Source of the DNA: Candidatus Yanofskybacteria bacterium CG10_big_fil_rev_8_21_14_0_10_36_16
GTDB lineage: Bacteria > Patescibacteria > Paceibacteria > 2-02-FULL-40-12 > IGHO2-01-FULL-4-A
DNA length: 64,000 nt
NCBI GenBank assembly: GCA_002794035.1
Contig: PCXQ01000004.1
Coordinates: 224,265 to 288,264, forward strand
Direction: 5' to 3'
Part shown: piece by piece, positions 52,752 to 61,684 of the stretch
How the letters are laid out: the number at the start of each line of letters is the position of its first letter
Numbering within the stretch: the stretch's first letter is position 1
Made by a program: the position numbers and the translations under genes
Notes under the pieces: generated by a model
The model's database searches: none
Seen by the model: the letters and a program-made list of their open reading frames with translations, nothing else
Told to the model about the DNA's origin: nothing

Positions 52752-53288
52752 ATGAGTTTTTTATATCAAAACCAAGGCAAAAAAAATGATAGTGACAATG
52801 AAGAAATAAGCGAAGCAGAAAAATTACGTATACAACGCGAAAAAGAAGAGGAGGAAAAGCAAAAAGCAGAAGAAGAAAGAAGGGCAAAAGAACAAGAAGC
52901 TAGGGAAGAAAGAGTGAGGCAAGAAAAAGCAGAACAAGAAAGACTACAAAAAGAACTAGAAAAAAGAAAAAAAATGGAAGAAGACATGAGACAACAACGT
53001 TTAGAACATGAATACAGGGAAGTTCAAGGAAACATAGGCAAGCTAGAATCAGATATTGCTAATACAAAAAAAGAGATTGAAGCATTGCGCGAAAATGCAG
53101 TTAGCTTAAGACCTCAAACTAAAAATATGAATCCAGACAGTGAGGCTGCTAAATCACTAACAAAAACAAAAGGAGAATTAGACAGAAAAGCCAAACAAGA
53201 AGAGGACAAAGTAAACGAAATGGAAAGAAAACTCGAAGAACTAAAAAGAAAAAAAAACGAGATAGAAACCTCGCGAAGTGCCCTTTAA
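52752..53288 (+). CDS. Highly charged coiled-coil protein
   Basis: The 178-residue product is almost wholly Glu, Lys, Arg and Gln with heptad spacing (LRIQREKEEEEKQKAEEERR and on), then a second coiled coil (about 95-178). It has no membrane segment or catalytic motif. It could be a structural or scaffold protein. It is divergent from pnp and ends at a strong terminator shared with the NYN gene. No SD is visible. Confidence 0.65.
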   Translation: MSFLYQNQGKKNDSDNEEISEAEKLRIQREKEEEEKQKAEEERRAKEQEAREERVRQEKAEQERLQKELEKRKKMEEDMRQQRLEHEYREVQGNIGKLESDIANTKKEIEALRENAVSLRPQTKNMNPDSEAAKSLTKTKGELDRKAKQEEDKVNEMERKLEELKRKKNEIETSRSAL

Positions 53289-53323
53289 TTCAAAACCCTC
53301 CGCCTTGGGCGGAGGGTTTTGAA
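53289..53323. terminator. Bidirectional terminator
   Basis: A 16-bp stem (TTCAAAACCCTCCGCC and complement) lies between convergent genes, with A/T runs on both sides. Confidence 0.88.
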
Positions 53324-53326
53324 TTA

Positions 53327-53866
53327 TCATTTAATTAAATATCGTTTTGAGTCCTCACCCATATCTATAAATCTATCCGCAAAATCCTTAAGCTTTGCTG
53401 ATGTTGAGCGACCAAATGCCATAACCTCCACTCTTAACCCGCGAGAAATACGGAGGTATTCAACAAGAGGCAAGAAGTCGCCATCTCCTGTAACCAGTAC
53501 TGCTACATCTATTTTGTCAGATAGGATAACAGCATCTATCGCCATCCCCACATCCCAGTCACCCTTTTTCATACCTCCGGGAAATACCTGAAGGTCTTTT
53601 TCTTTTAACTCAAAACCTCCTTTTTCAAGAGCTTCCAAAAATGCCTTTTCTTCTCCTGATTCAGTTCTAACCACGTAAACAAAGGCCCTTACTAACTGTC
53701 TAGAACCAATTGCTTCCTCTAAAACTTTTTTAAAATTAACTTTGGCCTTATATAGATTTTTTGCTGAATGATACATGTTTTGAGCATCAACAAAAACTCC
53801 GACACGTTGGTCTCGAAACAATGAATCTAAGGGACTGGTTTTTTTATTATTTTTTTGTGTAGACAT
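53327..53866 (-). CDS. NYN domain (LabA/DUF88) RNase-like protein
   Basis: NYN domains are PIN-like metal-dependent RNases. The 179-residue protein has the acidic sites VGVFVDAQNMYHSA (first Asp), GDWDVGMAIDAV and VLVTGDGDFLPLVEYL, then GLRVEVMAFGR. It probably processes RNA in the cytoplasm. TATATA lies 7 nt before the ATG with no SD. It shares a terminator with the coiled-coil gene. Confidence 0.85.
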   Translation of the reverse strand: MSTQKNNKKTSPLDSLFRDQRVGVFVDAQNMYHSAKNLYKAKVNFKKVLEEAIGSRQLVRAFVYVVRTESGEEKAFLEALEKGGFELKEKDLQVFPGGMKKGDWDVGMAIDAVILSDKIDVAVLVTGDGDFLPLVEYLRISRGLRVEVMAFGRSTSAKLKDFADRFIDMGEDSKRYLIK

Positions 53867-53937
53867 AATTTTATATATAATATTAATATGCTATTATGAT
53901 TTTAGCATTAAACCTTAAAAACATGAAGGAGACAAAT

Positions 53938-54123
53938 ATGAATCAAGAGTTTAATGAGTTAATCGAAAAAGCAAGGCAAATCAAAATGTCAAAAGAAGAC
54001 AAAGAAAGACAAAGAATAAGCTTTGCTTATGGTAACTTAAAAATAAAAAATCCTAATACCACAAGAGAAGACATAGAAAAGGCAGCCCAAAAAATAAGAA
54101 AGCAGGAAGAGAACAAAAATTAA
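53938..54123 (+). CDS. Small charged helical protein
   Basis: The 61-residue product (MNQEFNELIEKARQIKMSKE start) is helical and highly charged. An AAGGAG SD 9 nt before the ATG at 53938 and an extended -10 (TGCTATTAT near 53890) support it; an ATG at 53896 lies at the transcription start. A terminator follows. The family is unknown; the layout could fit a small DNA- or protein-binding regulator. Confidence 0.65.
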   Translation: MNQEFNELIEKARQIKMSKEDKERQRISFAYGNLKIKNPNTTREDIEKAAQKIRKQEENKN

Positions 54124-54150
54124 ACACCCCGACAAAACGGGGTTTTTATT
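54124..54150 (+). terminator. Terminator of the small charged gene
   Basis: ACCCCG-ACAAAA-CGGGGT is followed by TTTTATT. Confidence 0.85.
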
Positions 54151-54171
54151 ATAAAAGATGAATCTAGCAAT

Positions 54172-54438
54172 TTATCTCTTGAGCCCCAGCTTTTTAATTA
54201 TTTTGGAGTGTTGTCTTGGCTGATTTTTTTTAAGGTAATCCAAAAGTCTCTTTCTTTTTGAAACCATCTTTAAAAGGCCAGTTCGAGAACTGTTGTCCTT
54301 GGGGTGCTTTTTGAGGTGTTTTGTTAATCGATCAATCTCCTTAGAAAATAAAGCTATCTGAACCTCTGAAGAACCGGTATCTGCCTTATGCCTTGAGTAG
54401 TCTCCTATTATATTGTTCTTTTGTGTTGGACTAAGCAT
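54172..54438 (-). CDS. rpsO: 30S ribosomal protein S15
   Basis: S15 binds 16S rRNA early in 30S assembly. The 88-residue protein has the family motifs DTGSSEVQIALFSKEIDRLTKHLK, HPKDNSSRTGLLKMVSKRKRLLDYLKK and the KLGLKR end. The length is normal. TGCTAAAAT (extended -10) lies upstream, leaving a leader of about 6 nt and no SD. In many bacteria rpsO is directly upstream of pnp; here two short genes lie between them. Confidence 0.96.
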   Translation of the reverse strand: MLSPTQKNNIIGDYSRHKADTGSSEVQIALFSKEIDRLTKHLKKHPKDNSSRTGLLKMVSKRKRLLDYLKKNQPRQHSKIIKKLGLKR

Positions 54439-54533
54439 ATTATTACTTTATTATTTTAGCATAACCATTTTAAAAAGCAAGAGAGTTTTACCCCCCCCTG
54501 ATATCAAATAATTTCTATTGTTGAGAAATTCAA

Positions 54534-54562
54534 TTGTGCGACACGGTTTAAAAAGCTATAAT
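54534..54562 (+). promoter_or_regulatory. Promoter of the tyrosine recombinase gene
   Basis: TTGTGC and a perfect TATAAT are 17 nt apart; a leader of about 20 nt follows. Confidence 0.65.
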
Positions 54563-54588
54563 TAAGCCAAAGTTTAACTTATTAAATC

Positions 54589-55503
54589 ATGAATCTATCG
54601 GATTTAAAAAATCAATTTCTGGAATATCTTGAAATAGAAAAAAACCGATCTCCAAAAACCGTAGAAAATTACAACCACTATCTAAACAGGTTTATTTTAT
54701 TCAGCAAAGCAAAGGCACCATCTGATATTGATTTGGAGCTTGTTCGCAAATTCCGCATTCACTTAAATCGTTTTGCAGATGAATCAGGTAATCCCCTAAA
54801 AAAAGTAACACAAAATTACCACATTATTGCCTTGCGTGCATTTCTAAAATACATGGCTAAAAGAGATGTTAAAACTCTTACAGCTGAAAAGGTTGAATTG
54901 GCCAAACAAGAAGATAGAGAAGTTACATTTCTTGAATCCCATGAACTTGACCGGCTTTTAAATTCTCCCGAAGGAACATCCCTCTCTGGCCTTAGAGACA
55001 AAGCCATACTTGAAACTCTTTTTTCAACAGGTTTGCGCGTATCAGAGCTTTGCTCACTAAACAGAGACGAGGTAGATCTTCAAAGAGGGGAATTCGGCGT
55101 AAGAGGAAAAGGATCAAAAATAAGAGCTGTGTTTTTGTCTGATACCGCAATCAAATCAATCAAAAACTATATTGATAAAAGAGTTGATGTTGATAAGGCA
55201 CTTTTTGTTCGCATTCCACCCGATGAAAAATTTGAAAGATTTGAAAAACTACGATTAACACCGCGTTCTATTCAAAGAATTGTTAAAAAACATGCCATTA
55301 AAGCCGGAATAATAGGCAAAAAAGTAACTTCACACACCCTTCGCCACTCTTTTGCTACAGATCTTCTCCGGAACGGAGCCGATATTAGGTCGGTTCAGTC
55401 ACTGTTGGGTCATGCATCTGTTACAACAACTCAGATATACACTCATGTTACCGATAAACAACTCCGCGAAACACACAAAAAATATCACAGCAAACAAAAA
55501 TAA
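54589..55503 (+). CDS. Tyrosine recombinase, XerC/XerD type
   Basis: Xer recombinases resolve chromosome dimers at dif. The 304-residue protein has the SAM-like core-binding domain (1-100, LEYLEIEKNRSPKTVENYNHYL) and the catalytic domain. The active-site set is visible: Arg in STGLRVSELCSL, Lys in RGKGSKIRAVFL, HTLRHSFATDLL, His in LLGHASVTTTQIY and Tyr284. No integration-element genes are beside it, so a housekeeping role fits better than an integrase. No dif-like site was found. Confidence 0.92.
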   Translation: MNLSDLKNQFLEYLEIEKNRSPKTVENYNHYLNRFILFSKAKAPSDIDLELVRKFRIHLNRFADESGNPLKKVTQNYHIIALRAFLKYMAKRDVKTLTAEKVELAKQEDREVTFLESHELDRLLNSPEGTSLSGLRDKAILETLFSTGLRVSELCSLNRDEVDLQRGEFGVRGKGSKIRAVFLSDTAIKSIKNYIDKRVDVDKALFVRIPPDEKFERFEKLRLTPRSIQRIVKKHAIKAGIIGKKVTSHTLRHSFATDLLRNGADIRSVQSLLGHASVTTTQIYTHVTDKQLRETHKKYHSKQK

Positions 55504-55511
55504 TTAAACAA

Positions 55512-55548
55512 AATAAATAAACGCCTCCCAAAGAAGTGTTTATTTATT
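55512..55548 (+). terminator. Terminator after the recombinase gene
   Basis: AATAAATAAAC / GTTTATTTATT stem, 11 bp, enclosing 15 nt. The rest of 55549-55724 is AT-rich with no gene seen. Confidence 0.5.
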
Positions 55549-55724
55549 GCAACAGTCAGCATTTTATTTATCAATAGTTGAAAACTTTATTTTTAGTTAT
55601 ACTAGAAAGACAGATTAGATACAGAAGTGCCTACGGGCAAAATTGTAATTTTGTTTTACTTAAAAAGTATTTTTGATGTGCAGTTAAAATATTAAATTAA
55701 AATTTGTGCTCAAATTACTTATAG

Positions 55725-56783
55725 ATGATGAGCCAGTCAGAAAATAAAATCAAAGTAGAGAAACTGGGCATAATCCTTCAACCAACAGAAAATAAATTCG
55801 AAAAAAAATCGGTTTTAAATCCCGGTATTTACCAAGAAGGAAACAATGTTCATATATTTTACCGAGCAATTGATAAAGAATTTATATCTACAGTAGGATA
55901 CGCAAAATTAGAGGGACCCACAAAAATAATTGAAAGATGGGAAAAACCCATCATCAATATAGAACATCCGCATGAACGAAAGGGTATAGAAGATCCCCGA
56001 ATTACAAAAATAGATGACACATATTATATGACTTATGTGGCACATGACGGTAAAAACGCACTCGTCGCACTTGCTGAAAGCAAGGATCTAAAACACTTTA
56101 AAAAAAGAGGAATTATTAGCCCACAAATGCCATATGATGCCGCTGCAACACTTTTCAGAGGGTGTGGTCTTAAAGATGCTTATTTCATGTTTGAAGCATA
56201 CTATGAAGAATTTTCAGGAAAGGACGTTTTTATATGGGAGAAGGATACGGTATTTTTCCCCAAGAAAATAAACGGCAAGTATGCAATGTTACACAGGATA
56301 TTGCCGGACATCCAAATAATTTACTTTGATAAATTTGAGGATTTAATGGATAACAGTTACTGGGCGCAGTATTTGGTTAGATTGGACAAATTTGTACTTC
56401 TTGAAACCGAATATTGGTTTGAAATGAGGCACATAGGAGCAGGTGCGCCTCCGATAGAAACGCCGGACGGATGGCTTTTAATTTTCCATTCAACAGAATC
56501 ATCTAATAATGGCAGAGTATATAGAGCTTCGGCTGCATTATTAGATAAAAACAACCCCTTAAAAGTAATAGGCAGACTTGATTATCCTTTGTTTAGCCCT
56601 GAAGAATCTTGGGAGAAGACAGGGTTAGTAAATAATGTTGTATTCCCAACAGGAACTGCAATATTTGGGGATGACCTTTATATATACTACGGTGCTGCGG
56701 ATAAAATAATTGCTGTAGCAAAAGTAAGCATGAAAGAATTAATAGAAGAATTAAAAACCAAACCACCCAAAATAGGAATTTAG
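55725..56783 (+). CDS. GH130 family glycoside phosphorylase/hydrolase-like protein
   Basis: GH130 enzymes are mostly beta-mannoside phosphorylases with a five-bladed beta-propeller. The 352-residue protein shows the pattern NPGIYQEGNNVHIFYRA, the catalytic region GIEDPRITKIDDTYYMTYVAHDG, GAGAPPIETPDGWLLIFHS and GTAIFGDDLYIYYGAADK. The key Asp of EDPR is present. It may make or break a mannoside used by the neighbouring glycosyltransferases. It is 12 nt upstream of the GT4 fusion gene. The ATG at 55728 is an alternative start. Confidence 0.88.
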   Translation: MMSQSENKIKVEKLGIILQPTENKFEKKSVLNPGIYQEGNNVHIFYRAIDKEFISTVGYAKLEGPTKIIERWEKPIINIEHPHERKGIEDPRITKIDDTYYMTYVAHDGKNALVALAESKDLKHFKKRGIISPQMPYDAAATLFRGCGLKDAYFMFEAYYEEFSGKDVFIWEKDTVFFPKKINGKYAMLHRILPDIQIIYFDKFEDLMDNSYWAQYLVRLDKFVLLETEYWFEMRHIGAGAPPIETPDGWLLIFHSTESSNNGRVYRASAALLDKNNPLKVIGRLDYPLFSPEESWEKTGLVNNVVFPTGTAIFGDDLYIYYGAADKIIAVAKVSMKELIEELKTKPPKIGI

Positions 56784-56795
56784 CAATTATAAAAA

Positions 56796-59012
56796 ATGAA
56801 GATAATAAAAAAAGAACATGGTCCAGTAGTTTACATAAGCTCATATCCGCCTAGAGAGTGCGGTATTGCAACCTTCACACAAGATCTGGCAATAGCTTTT
56901 GATAAAAAATACAACCCTGTTATACGAACAGGTGTTATTGCTTTGAACGAAAGACCGACTACTTTTTATAATTACAACCCAAAAGTTTGGGGCTATGTTG
57001 TAGCAAGCGAAATAAATGACTACGTAGCTCTTGCCAAAGAACTCAACCACAATAAAAAAATTAAAGTTGTTAACATCCAGCATGAATTCGGATTATTTGG
57101 CGGAAGCTGGGGTGATTATATTGTTCCATTCCTACAAGTAATAGAGAAGCCAGTTGTCATAACTCTCCACTCTGTATTGCCCAACCCTGATGACCACCTT
57201 AAAAAGACAATGGAGTTAATAGCCAGAAATGCCGAGGCGCTTATTGTTATGAACCAATTATCAAAAGAAACCCTTGAATCTGACTACGACATCCCCGGGA
57301 GAAAAATCTTTCTAGTTCCTCACGGCATCCCGCAAACATCTTTTGAATCTACTGAAAAATCTAAAGAGCAATACGGACTTCAAGGCAAAACTGTTCTTTC
57401 TACTTTTGGACTATTAAGCCCAAATAAGGGAGTAGAGCACACCATAAGAGCACTACCTCCTATCGTTAAAAAACACCCAAACCTAATTTATCTGGTTTTG
57501 GGCATAACACACCCTATCGTTAGGGGACACAGCGGAGAATCATACAGAAACTTTCTCATGAAAGAGGTTAAAAAATTAAAACTTGAAAACAATGTTAAGT
57601 TTTACAACAAATATCTTACGCTTGAGGAAATAGTAGATTACTTAAAGGCAACAGATATATATATTTGTTCAGCCAATGATGTCGGCCAATCGGTTAGCGG
57701 AACCCTATCTTACGCAATGGGCTGCGGCAGACCCATTGTAAGCACTAGGTCAGTTTATGCAAAATATTTAATAAATAAGGATAGTGGCATACTTGTTAAC
57801 CCGGGTAAGCACAGAGAAATATCAAGGGCAATTTTGAAACTTCTCTCTGACCCAAAAAGATTAAAAGAAATGAACAAAGAGGCTTATGAGATAACCCGAC
57901 CAATGACATGGCCGAATGTTGCTACTTCTTATTTTAAAATTTACAAAAAATTTGCAGACCTGGAGCCTGAAGAAAACAAACTGCCAGAAATAAACCTAGG
58001 CCACACAATGCACTTAACAGACAAATTTGGTATGATACAATTTGCCAAATACAGCAAGCCAGAGCTTCGTCACGGTTATACCCTCGATGACAACGCCAGA
58101 GCACTCATTGCAGCAGCTATGTATTATGAAATTGAACCAAAGCCAGAAACTCTAAAGCTAATCAAAACATACTTAAAATTTATAAAATATGTTCAAAGAG
58201 GTAGTGGGACTTTTGCAAACGTAGTATCAAGGCACAAAAATAAAGACAGGGCAAAAGATGAGGATGTTCAAGGCAGAGCAGTGTGGGCGCTTGGCTATAT
58301 ATCCTCATGTAATTTTCTACCCGAAGAAATAAGGGACAGAGCCGAAACCATGCTAGACAAAATCATTCCTCACGCCAACAACCTTGAGTCACCAAGGGCT
58401 ATGGCTTTTTCAATGGTAGGCCTATATCATTACATGAAAAGATACCCACAAAAAACAGCTAGGATTATATTCTCTGATCTAGCTGAAACTTTATTTAAAC
58501 AATATAAAAAACATTCTACTCATGATTGGAAATGGTTTGAAAATTATTTTACATATTCAAATAGTAAATTAGCTGAGGTTATGTTTTATGCTTATGAAGT
58601 AACGGGGAAAAAGAAGTTCCTTAAGGTAGCAAAAGAATCATTGGCTTTCCTTAGTCAGGTAACAACAGAGAAAAATGGCCAATACTGGCCCATTGGACAA
58701 AATGGCTGGTACTTCAAGAATAAACAACGGTCATTCTTTGACCAACAGCCAGAGGACACAGCATCAATGGTACAAACAAAGGTTGTTGCATACGAAACAA
58801 CAAAAAACAAACGATATCTTCAAGAAGCATTTTCAATATTTAACTGGTTTTTAGGTAAAAATCACCTTGGCCAAATGGTATATGATGAAACAACCGGCGG
58901 ATGCTATGACGGCATACATCAAAACCGCATTAACCTTAACCAGGGAGCAGAATCAACCGTATCGTATTTACTGGCAAGATTAGCACTAGAAAAATACAAA
59001 AAGAAAGTTTAA
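56796..59012 (+). CDS. GT4 glycosyltransferase fused to a C-terminal helical domain
   Basis: The 738-residue protein has a GT-B, family 4 transferase (about 1-390; YPPRECGIATFTQDLA, STFGLLSPNKGVEHTIRALP, YICSANDVGQSVSGTLSYAMGCGRPIVST) and a C-terminal all-alpha domain (about 400-738; HTMHLTDKFGMIQFAKYS, HGYTLDDNARALIAA, NGWYFKN) resembling an alpha/alpha-toroid glycosidase-like fold. Fusions of this kind probably transfer sugar to, or trim, a surface glycan. The donor is unknown. It is in an operon with the GH130 gene. Confidence 0.85.
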   Translation: MKIIKKEHGPVVYISSYPPRECGIATFTQDLAIAFDKKYNPVIRTGVIALNERPTTFYNYNPKVWGYVVASEINDYVALAKELNHNKKIKVVNIQHEFGLFGGSWGDYIVPFLQVIEKPVVITLHSVLPNPDDHLKKTMELIARNAEALIVMNQLSKETLESDYDIPGRKIFLVPHGIPQTSFESTEKSKEQYGLQGKTVLSTFGLLSPNKGVEHTIRALPPIVKKHPNLIYLVLGITHPIVRGHSGESYRNFLMKEVKKLKLENNVKFYNKYLTLEEIVDYLKATDIYICSANDVGQSVSGTLSYAMGCGRPIVSTRSVYAKYLINKDSGILVNPGKHREISRAILKLLSDPKRLKEMNKEAYEITRPMTWPNVATSYFKIYKKFADLEPEENKLPEINLGHTMHLTDKFGMIQFAKYSKPELRHGYTLDDNARALIAAAMYYEIEPKPETLKLIKTYLKFIKYVQRGSGTFANVVSRHKNKDRAKDEDVQGRAVWALGYISSCNFLPEEIRDRAETMLDKIIPHANNLESPRAMAFSMVGLYHYMKRYPQKTARIIFSDLAETLFKQYKKHSTHDWKWFENYFTYSNSKLAEVMFYAYEVTGKKKFLKVAKESLAFLSQVTTEKNGQYWPIGQNGWYFKNKQRSFFDQQPEDTASMVQTKVVAYETTKNKRYLQEAFSIFNWFLGKNHLGQMVYDETTGGCYDGIHQNRINLNQGAESTVSYLLARLALEKYKKKV

Positions 59013-59062
59013 ATTAAAAAAATAATTTTATAATTTTATTAAATTAATGTTACAATTCTAAA

Positions 59063-60268
59063 ATGAATTCTATTGTTGATACAACTTATGACAAAGCACT
59101 AAGAGCCGTTGAGTCGTGCATACGCGACGTTGGTTTTTGGGCTTCTGGATTACCTGGGGGGTATGAATCAATTTGGGCTAGGGATAGCATGATAACCTCT
59201 CTTGGAGCCTCAACAGTCGGAAGTGAATCTGAAAATACCGAGTCTTTCCAAAAAATAAGAAAAAAATTCAAAGAAGCATTTAAAAAAAGCATTGAAACAT
59301 TAAGCGAACACCAAACAGAGCTGGGACAAATACCAAACAATGTTGGTTCATGGAATGAAGAACGACAGTCTGATATTACATATAACACAATTGATTCAAA
59401 TCTTCTCTATATTATAGGCCACAATACCTACGTCAAAGCATATAACGACAACACCCTGCTTCAAAAATACGATAGAAACATTAAGAAAGCCCTGTTGTGG
59501 CTTCAATATCAGGACCCCAATGAAGACAAACTCCTTGTACAATTGCCAACGACAGACTGGCAAGATGCTTTTCCCCATAAGTACGGTCATACTATTAATA
59601 CTCAAGCACTTTACTATGGTGTTTTAAAAATTCTAAATAAAAACAGAGAAGCGGAACACATAAAACAGGTAGTAAATGGTGAAACAAAAAAATACTTATC
59701 ATTATATGATGAGGAAAAAGGATTCTACCTGCCTTTTGCCTGGAAAACTCACGGACCGGAATATCGCGAACAAGGCAATTGGTTTGATACTCTGGGCAAT
59801 TTACTTGCAATAATCACAGGCCTCGCGACACCAAAAATAACTAACGAAATACTTGATTATATTAAAAAAGAAGAAATAGCAAAACCATTTCCTTGTAGAT
59901 CAGTTCACCCGCCCATCAAGCCCGGTGACGAATTTTGGTTTGATTATTATAAGGCATCAGATGCTGGAGAACCTTATGCTTACTTAAATGGGGGAGTATG
60001 GCCATATATTGGAGGTTTTTATGTGGCAGCACTAGTTAAAGCCGGCAGACAAGAAGAAGCCGAAAAAGAACTTGAGAACCTGGCCAAAGCAAACATGCTA
60101 CCCCAAAAAAAGTCTGATGGCACAATAGAAAAGCACGGCTTCCACGAGTGGATACATGGCCAAACAGGCAAACCCGGACCAAACAGCAACACTTATCAAG
60201 GATGGTCCTGTGGTATGTACTTATTCGCCTACGAATGTATAAAAAGAAAAGAGGTACCGTATTTTTAG
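59063..60268 (+). CDS. GH100-like alpha/alpha-barrel glycosidase
   Basis: The 401-residue protein is an (alpha/alpha)6-barrel enzyme, close to the neutral/alkaline invertase (GH100) and glycogen-debranching-type families. Motifs are YESIWARDSMITSLGA (acid in WARD), ELGQIPNNVG, NTIDSNLLYII, LPTTDWQDAFP, PYAYLNGGVWPYIGGFYVAAL and HEWIHGQTG. Substrate is not certain; sucrose or a short glucan or mannoside is possible. TACAAT lies 6 nt before the ATG. It follows the GT4 fusion gene by about 50 nt. Confidence 0.8.
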   Translation: MNSIVDTTYDKALRAVESCIRDVGFWASGLPGGYESIWARDSMITSLGASTVGSESENTESFQKIRKKFKEAFKKSIETLSEHQTELGQIPNNVGSWNEERQSDITYNTIDSNLLYIIGHNTYVKAYNDNTLLQKYDRNIKKALLWLQYQDPNEDKLLVQLPTTDWQDAFPHKYGHTINTQALYYGVLKILNKNREAEHIKQVVNGETKKYLSLYDEEKGFYLPFAWKTHGPEYREQGNWFDTLGNLLAIITGLATPKITNEILDYIKKEEIAKPFPCRSVHPPIKPGDEFWFDYYKASDAGEPYAYLNGGVWPYIGGFYVAALVKAGRQEEAEKELENLAKANMLPQKKSDGTIEKHGFHEWIHGQTGKPGPNSNTYQGWSCGMYLFAYECIKRKEVPYF

Positions 60269-60271
60269 AAT

Positions 60272-60306
60272 AAAAAAACTGTGCAAATAAATGCATAGTT
60301 TTTTTA
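60272..60306. terminator. Bidirectional terminator
   Basis: AAAAAAACT / AGTTTTTTT stem with TGCA pairs lies between convergent GH100-like and GT4 genes. Confidence 0.8.
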
Positions 60307-60325
60307 TTTAGTATTTTTTTAAATT

Positions 60326-61474
60326 TTATTTCAATCTAAATCTCTCTTTCATTATTTTAGTTGCTTTATCTGCTATGTAGTGATACTCGAAGTTGAGAAC
60401 AGCGTGTTTGCGGGCTTGGTGGCCCATTTTTTCACGTAAATTTGGATTTGTTAATAGTAAAAGCAGGTATTTTGCCAATTCATCAACATCGGCACGATAA
60501 GCGAATGTCTTCGGCTTGTCAAAATAAATCTTGTGATCTTCTTCAAAACCCATAAATTTATATGCCCACTCTTCGGTCAAATCAACAGTTGAGGCAACTT
60601 TGGCCAAAAAACCAGTTTCTCCGTGCTTTATTGTTTCTTTGGGACCCATCGCATCAATTGATATTACAGGCTTACCGCAAGCCTGAGCTTCAACCTGTAT
60701 CATACCGAATCCCTCAAGACGGCTCGGTGCAATATATACATCACAAATTGCCAAAAAGTAAGGCATGAATTCAACAGGGAAGGAACCATCAACATAAACA
60801 ACCTTATCTTCCGCATCTTCGCTAATGTCACGGATTAAACGCATCTCGTCTTCGTAATGGTCATCTGCACTTGCTCCCCCCCAAACCTTACAAACATATT
60901 TCCAGTTTTTAAACTCCTGATTAACTTTTTTCAAAGCCTTAAAAACCTCCTGTGCACCTTTTGATGTTACATCTCCGCCTGCAGTCATAATAACTACCTC
61001 ATCCTCTCTGATGCCAAGCAACTCTCTAATTGCCCTTACTTTTGGATGCGTTTTGGGAATAGGCCTGTGGTTGTTGATGTTAAGGCCAATCTGCAAAGTT
61101 TCAAAATTTTTAGTATCTACGCCATCTCTTTCATATGTTTGAGTTACCCAATCACTTGTACTGAACACCAAAGGCAAGGAACTTAAGGTGTCCTGATAAT
61201 TAGCAACCCAACCATTAGCCACAAGCCAGGGGACAGGGGTAACACCCCATACAGCGGGATGCTCAATTATGTCAGGGGTAAAGCTCCACTGACCCACACC
61301 CAAAGCGACATCAGGATTAAAATTTTTAAATATCCAATTTTTGTGAAACTCCGAACCAGAATTAGCGGGCAAAACCCACTGACCATTTTCTTTCATGCCA
61401 CGATAAAGCATATGACCCTGCATACTAAGACCATCTGGTTCAGGAGGGTAAGCGTATAAGATTACTGTTTTCAT
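60326..61474 (-). CDS. GT4 family glycosyltransferase
   Basis: The 382-residue GT-B enzyme has ILYAYPPEPDGLSMQGHMLYRG at the N-terminus (given by its first 20 or so residues), VVIMTAGGDVTSKGAQEVFKAL, IAPSRLEGFGMIQVEAQACG and PVISIDAMGPKETI, which form the nucleotide-sugar site of GT4. It probably builds a surface glycan. It is followed upstream by the dispersed repeat B and then, on the same strand, a PIG-L deacetylase gene, a pairing seen in BshA/BshB-type thiol synthesis, but the glycan-gene setting fits better. Confidence 0.85.
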   Translation of the reverse strand: MKTVILYAYPPEPDGLSMQGHMLYRGMKENGQWVLPANSGSEFHKNWIFKNFNPDVALGVGQWSFTPDIIEHPAVWGVTPVPWLVANGWVANYQDTLSSLPLVFSTSDWVTQTYERDGVDTKNFETLQIGLNINNHRPIPKTHPKVRAIRELLGIREDEVVIMTAGGDVTSKGAQEVFKALKKVNQEFKNWKYVCKVWGGASADDHYEDEMRLIRDISEDAEDKVVYVDGSFPVEFMPYFLAICDVYIAPSRLEGFGMIQVEAQACGKPVISIDAMGPKETIKHGETGFLAKVASTVDLTEEWAYKFMGFEEDHKIYFDKPKTFAYRADVDELAKYLLLLLTNPNLREKMGHQARKHAVLNFEYHYIADKATKIMKERFRLK

Positions 61475-61496
61475 GTTTTATTATTTGAAAATATTA

Positions 61497-61645
61497 TTTA
61501 ATTTAATATTAATAAACCCAAAGCTCCAACTTCAAAATCCAAATCAAATCCAAAACTTCAAATTTTTAAAAAATAAACACCTTTTAATTGTTTGGGGTTA
61601 ATTATTGGTTTGAATTTTAGATTTTAAATTTTAGATTTTAAAGTT
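61497..61645. repeat. Dispersed AT-rich repeat, copy B
   Basis: This stretch is homologous to 29875-30010 (shared TTTTGGATTTG, CCAATAATTAA and TTTAGATTTT blocks) with small gaps and changes. It lies directly upstream of the GT4 gene start, as copy A does for GT2. Confidence 0.65.
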
Positions 61646-61684
61646 TGATCAATTACTTTAAATAAAAATTATCGGAAAGTATTT

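Noticed and set aside
54589..55503. Tyrosine recombinase as the integrase of a mobile island
   Set aside because: The neighbours are rpsO, pnp and glycan genes; there is no tRNA target, attachment repeat or phage gene, and the length and motifs fit Xer.
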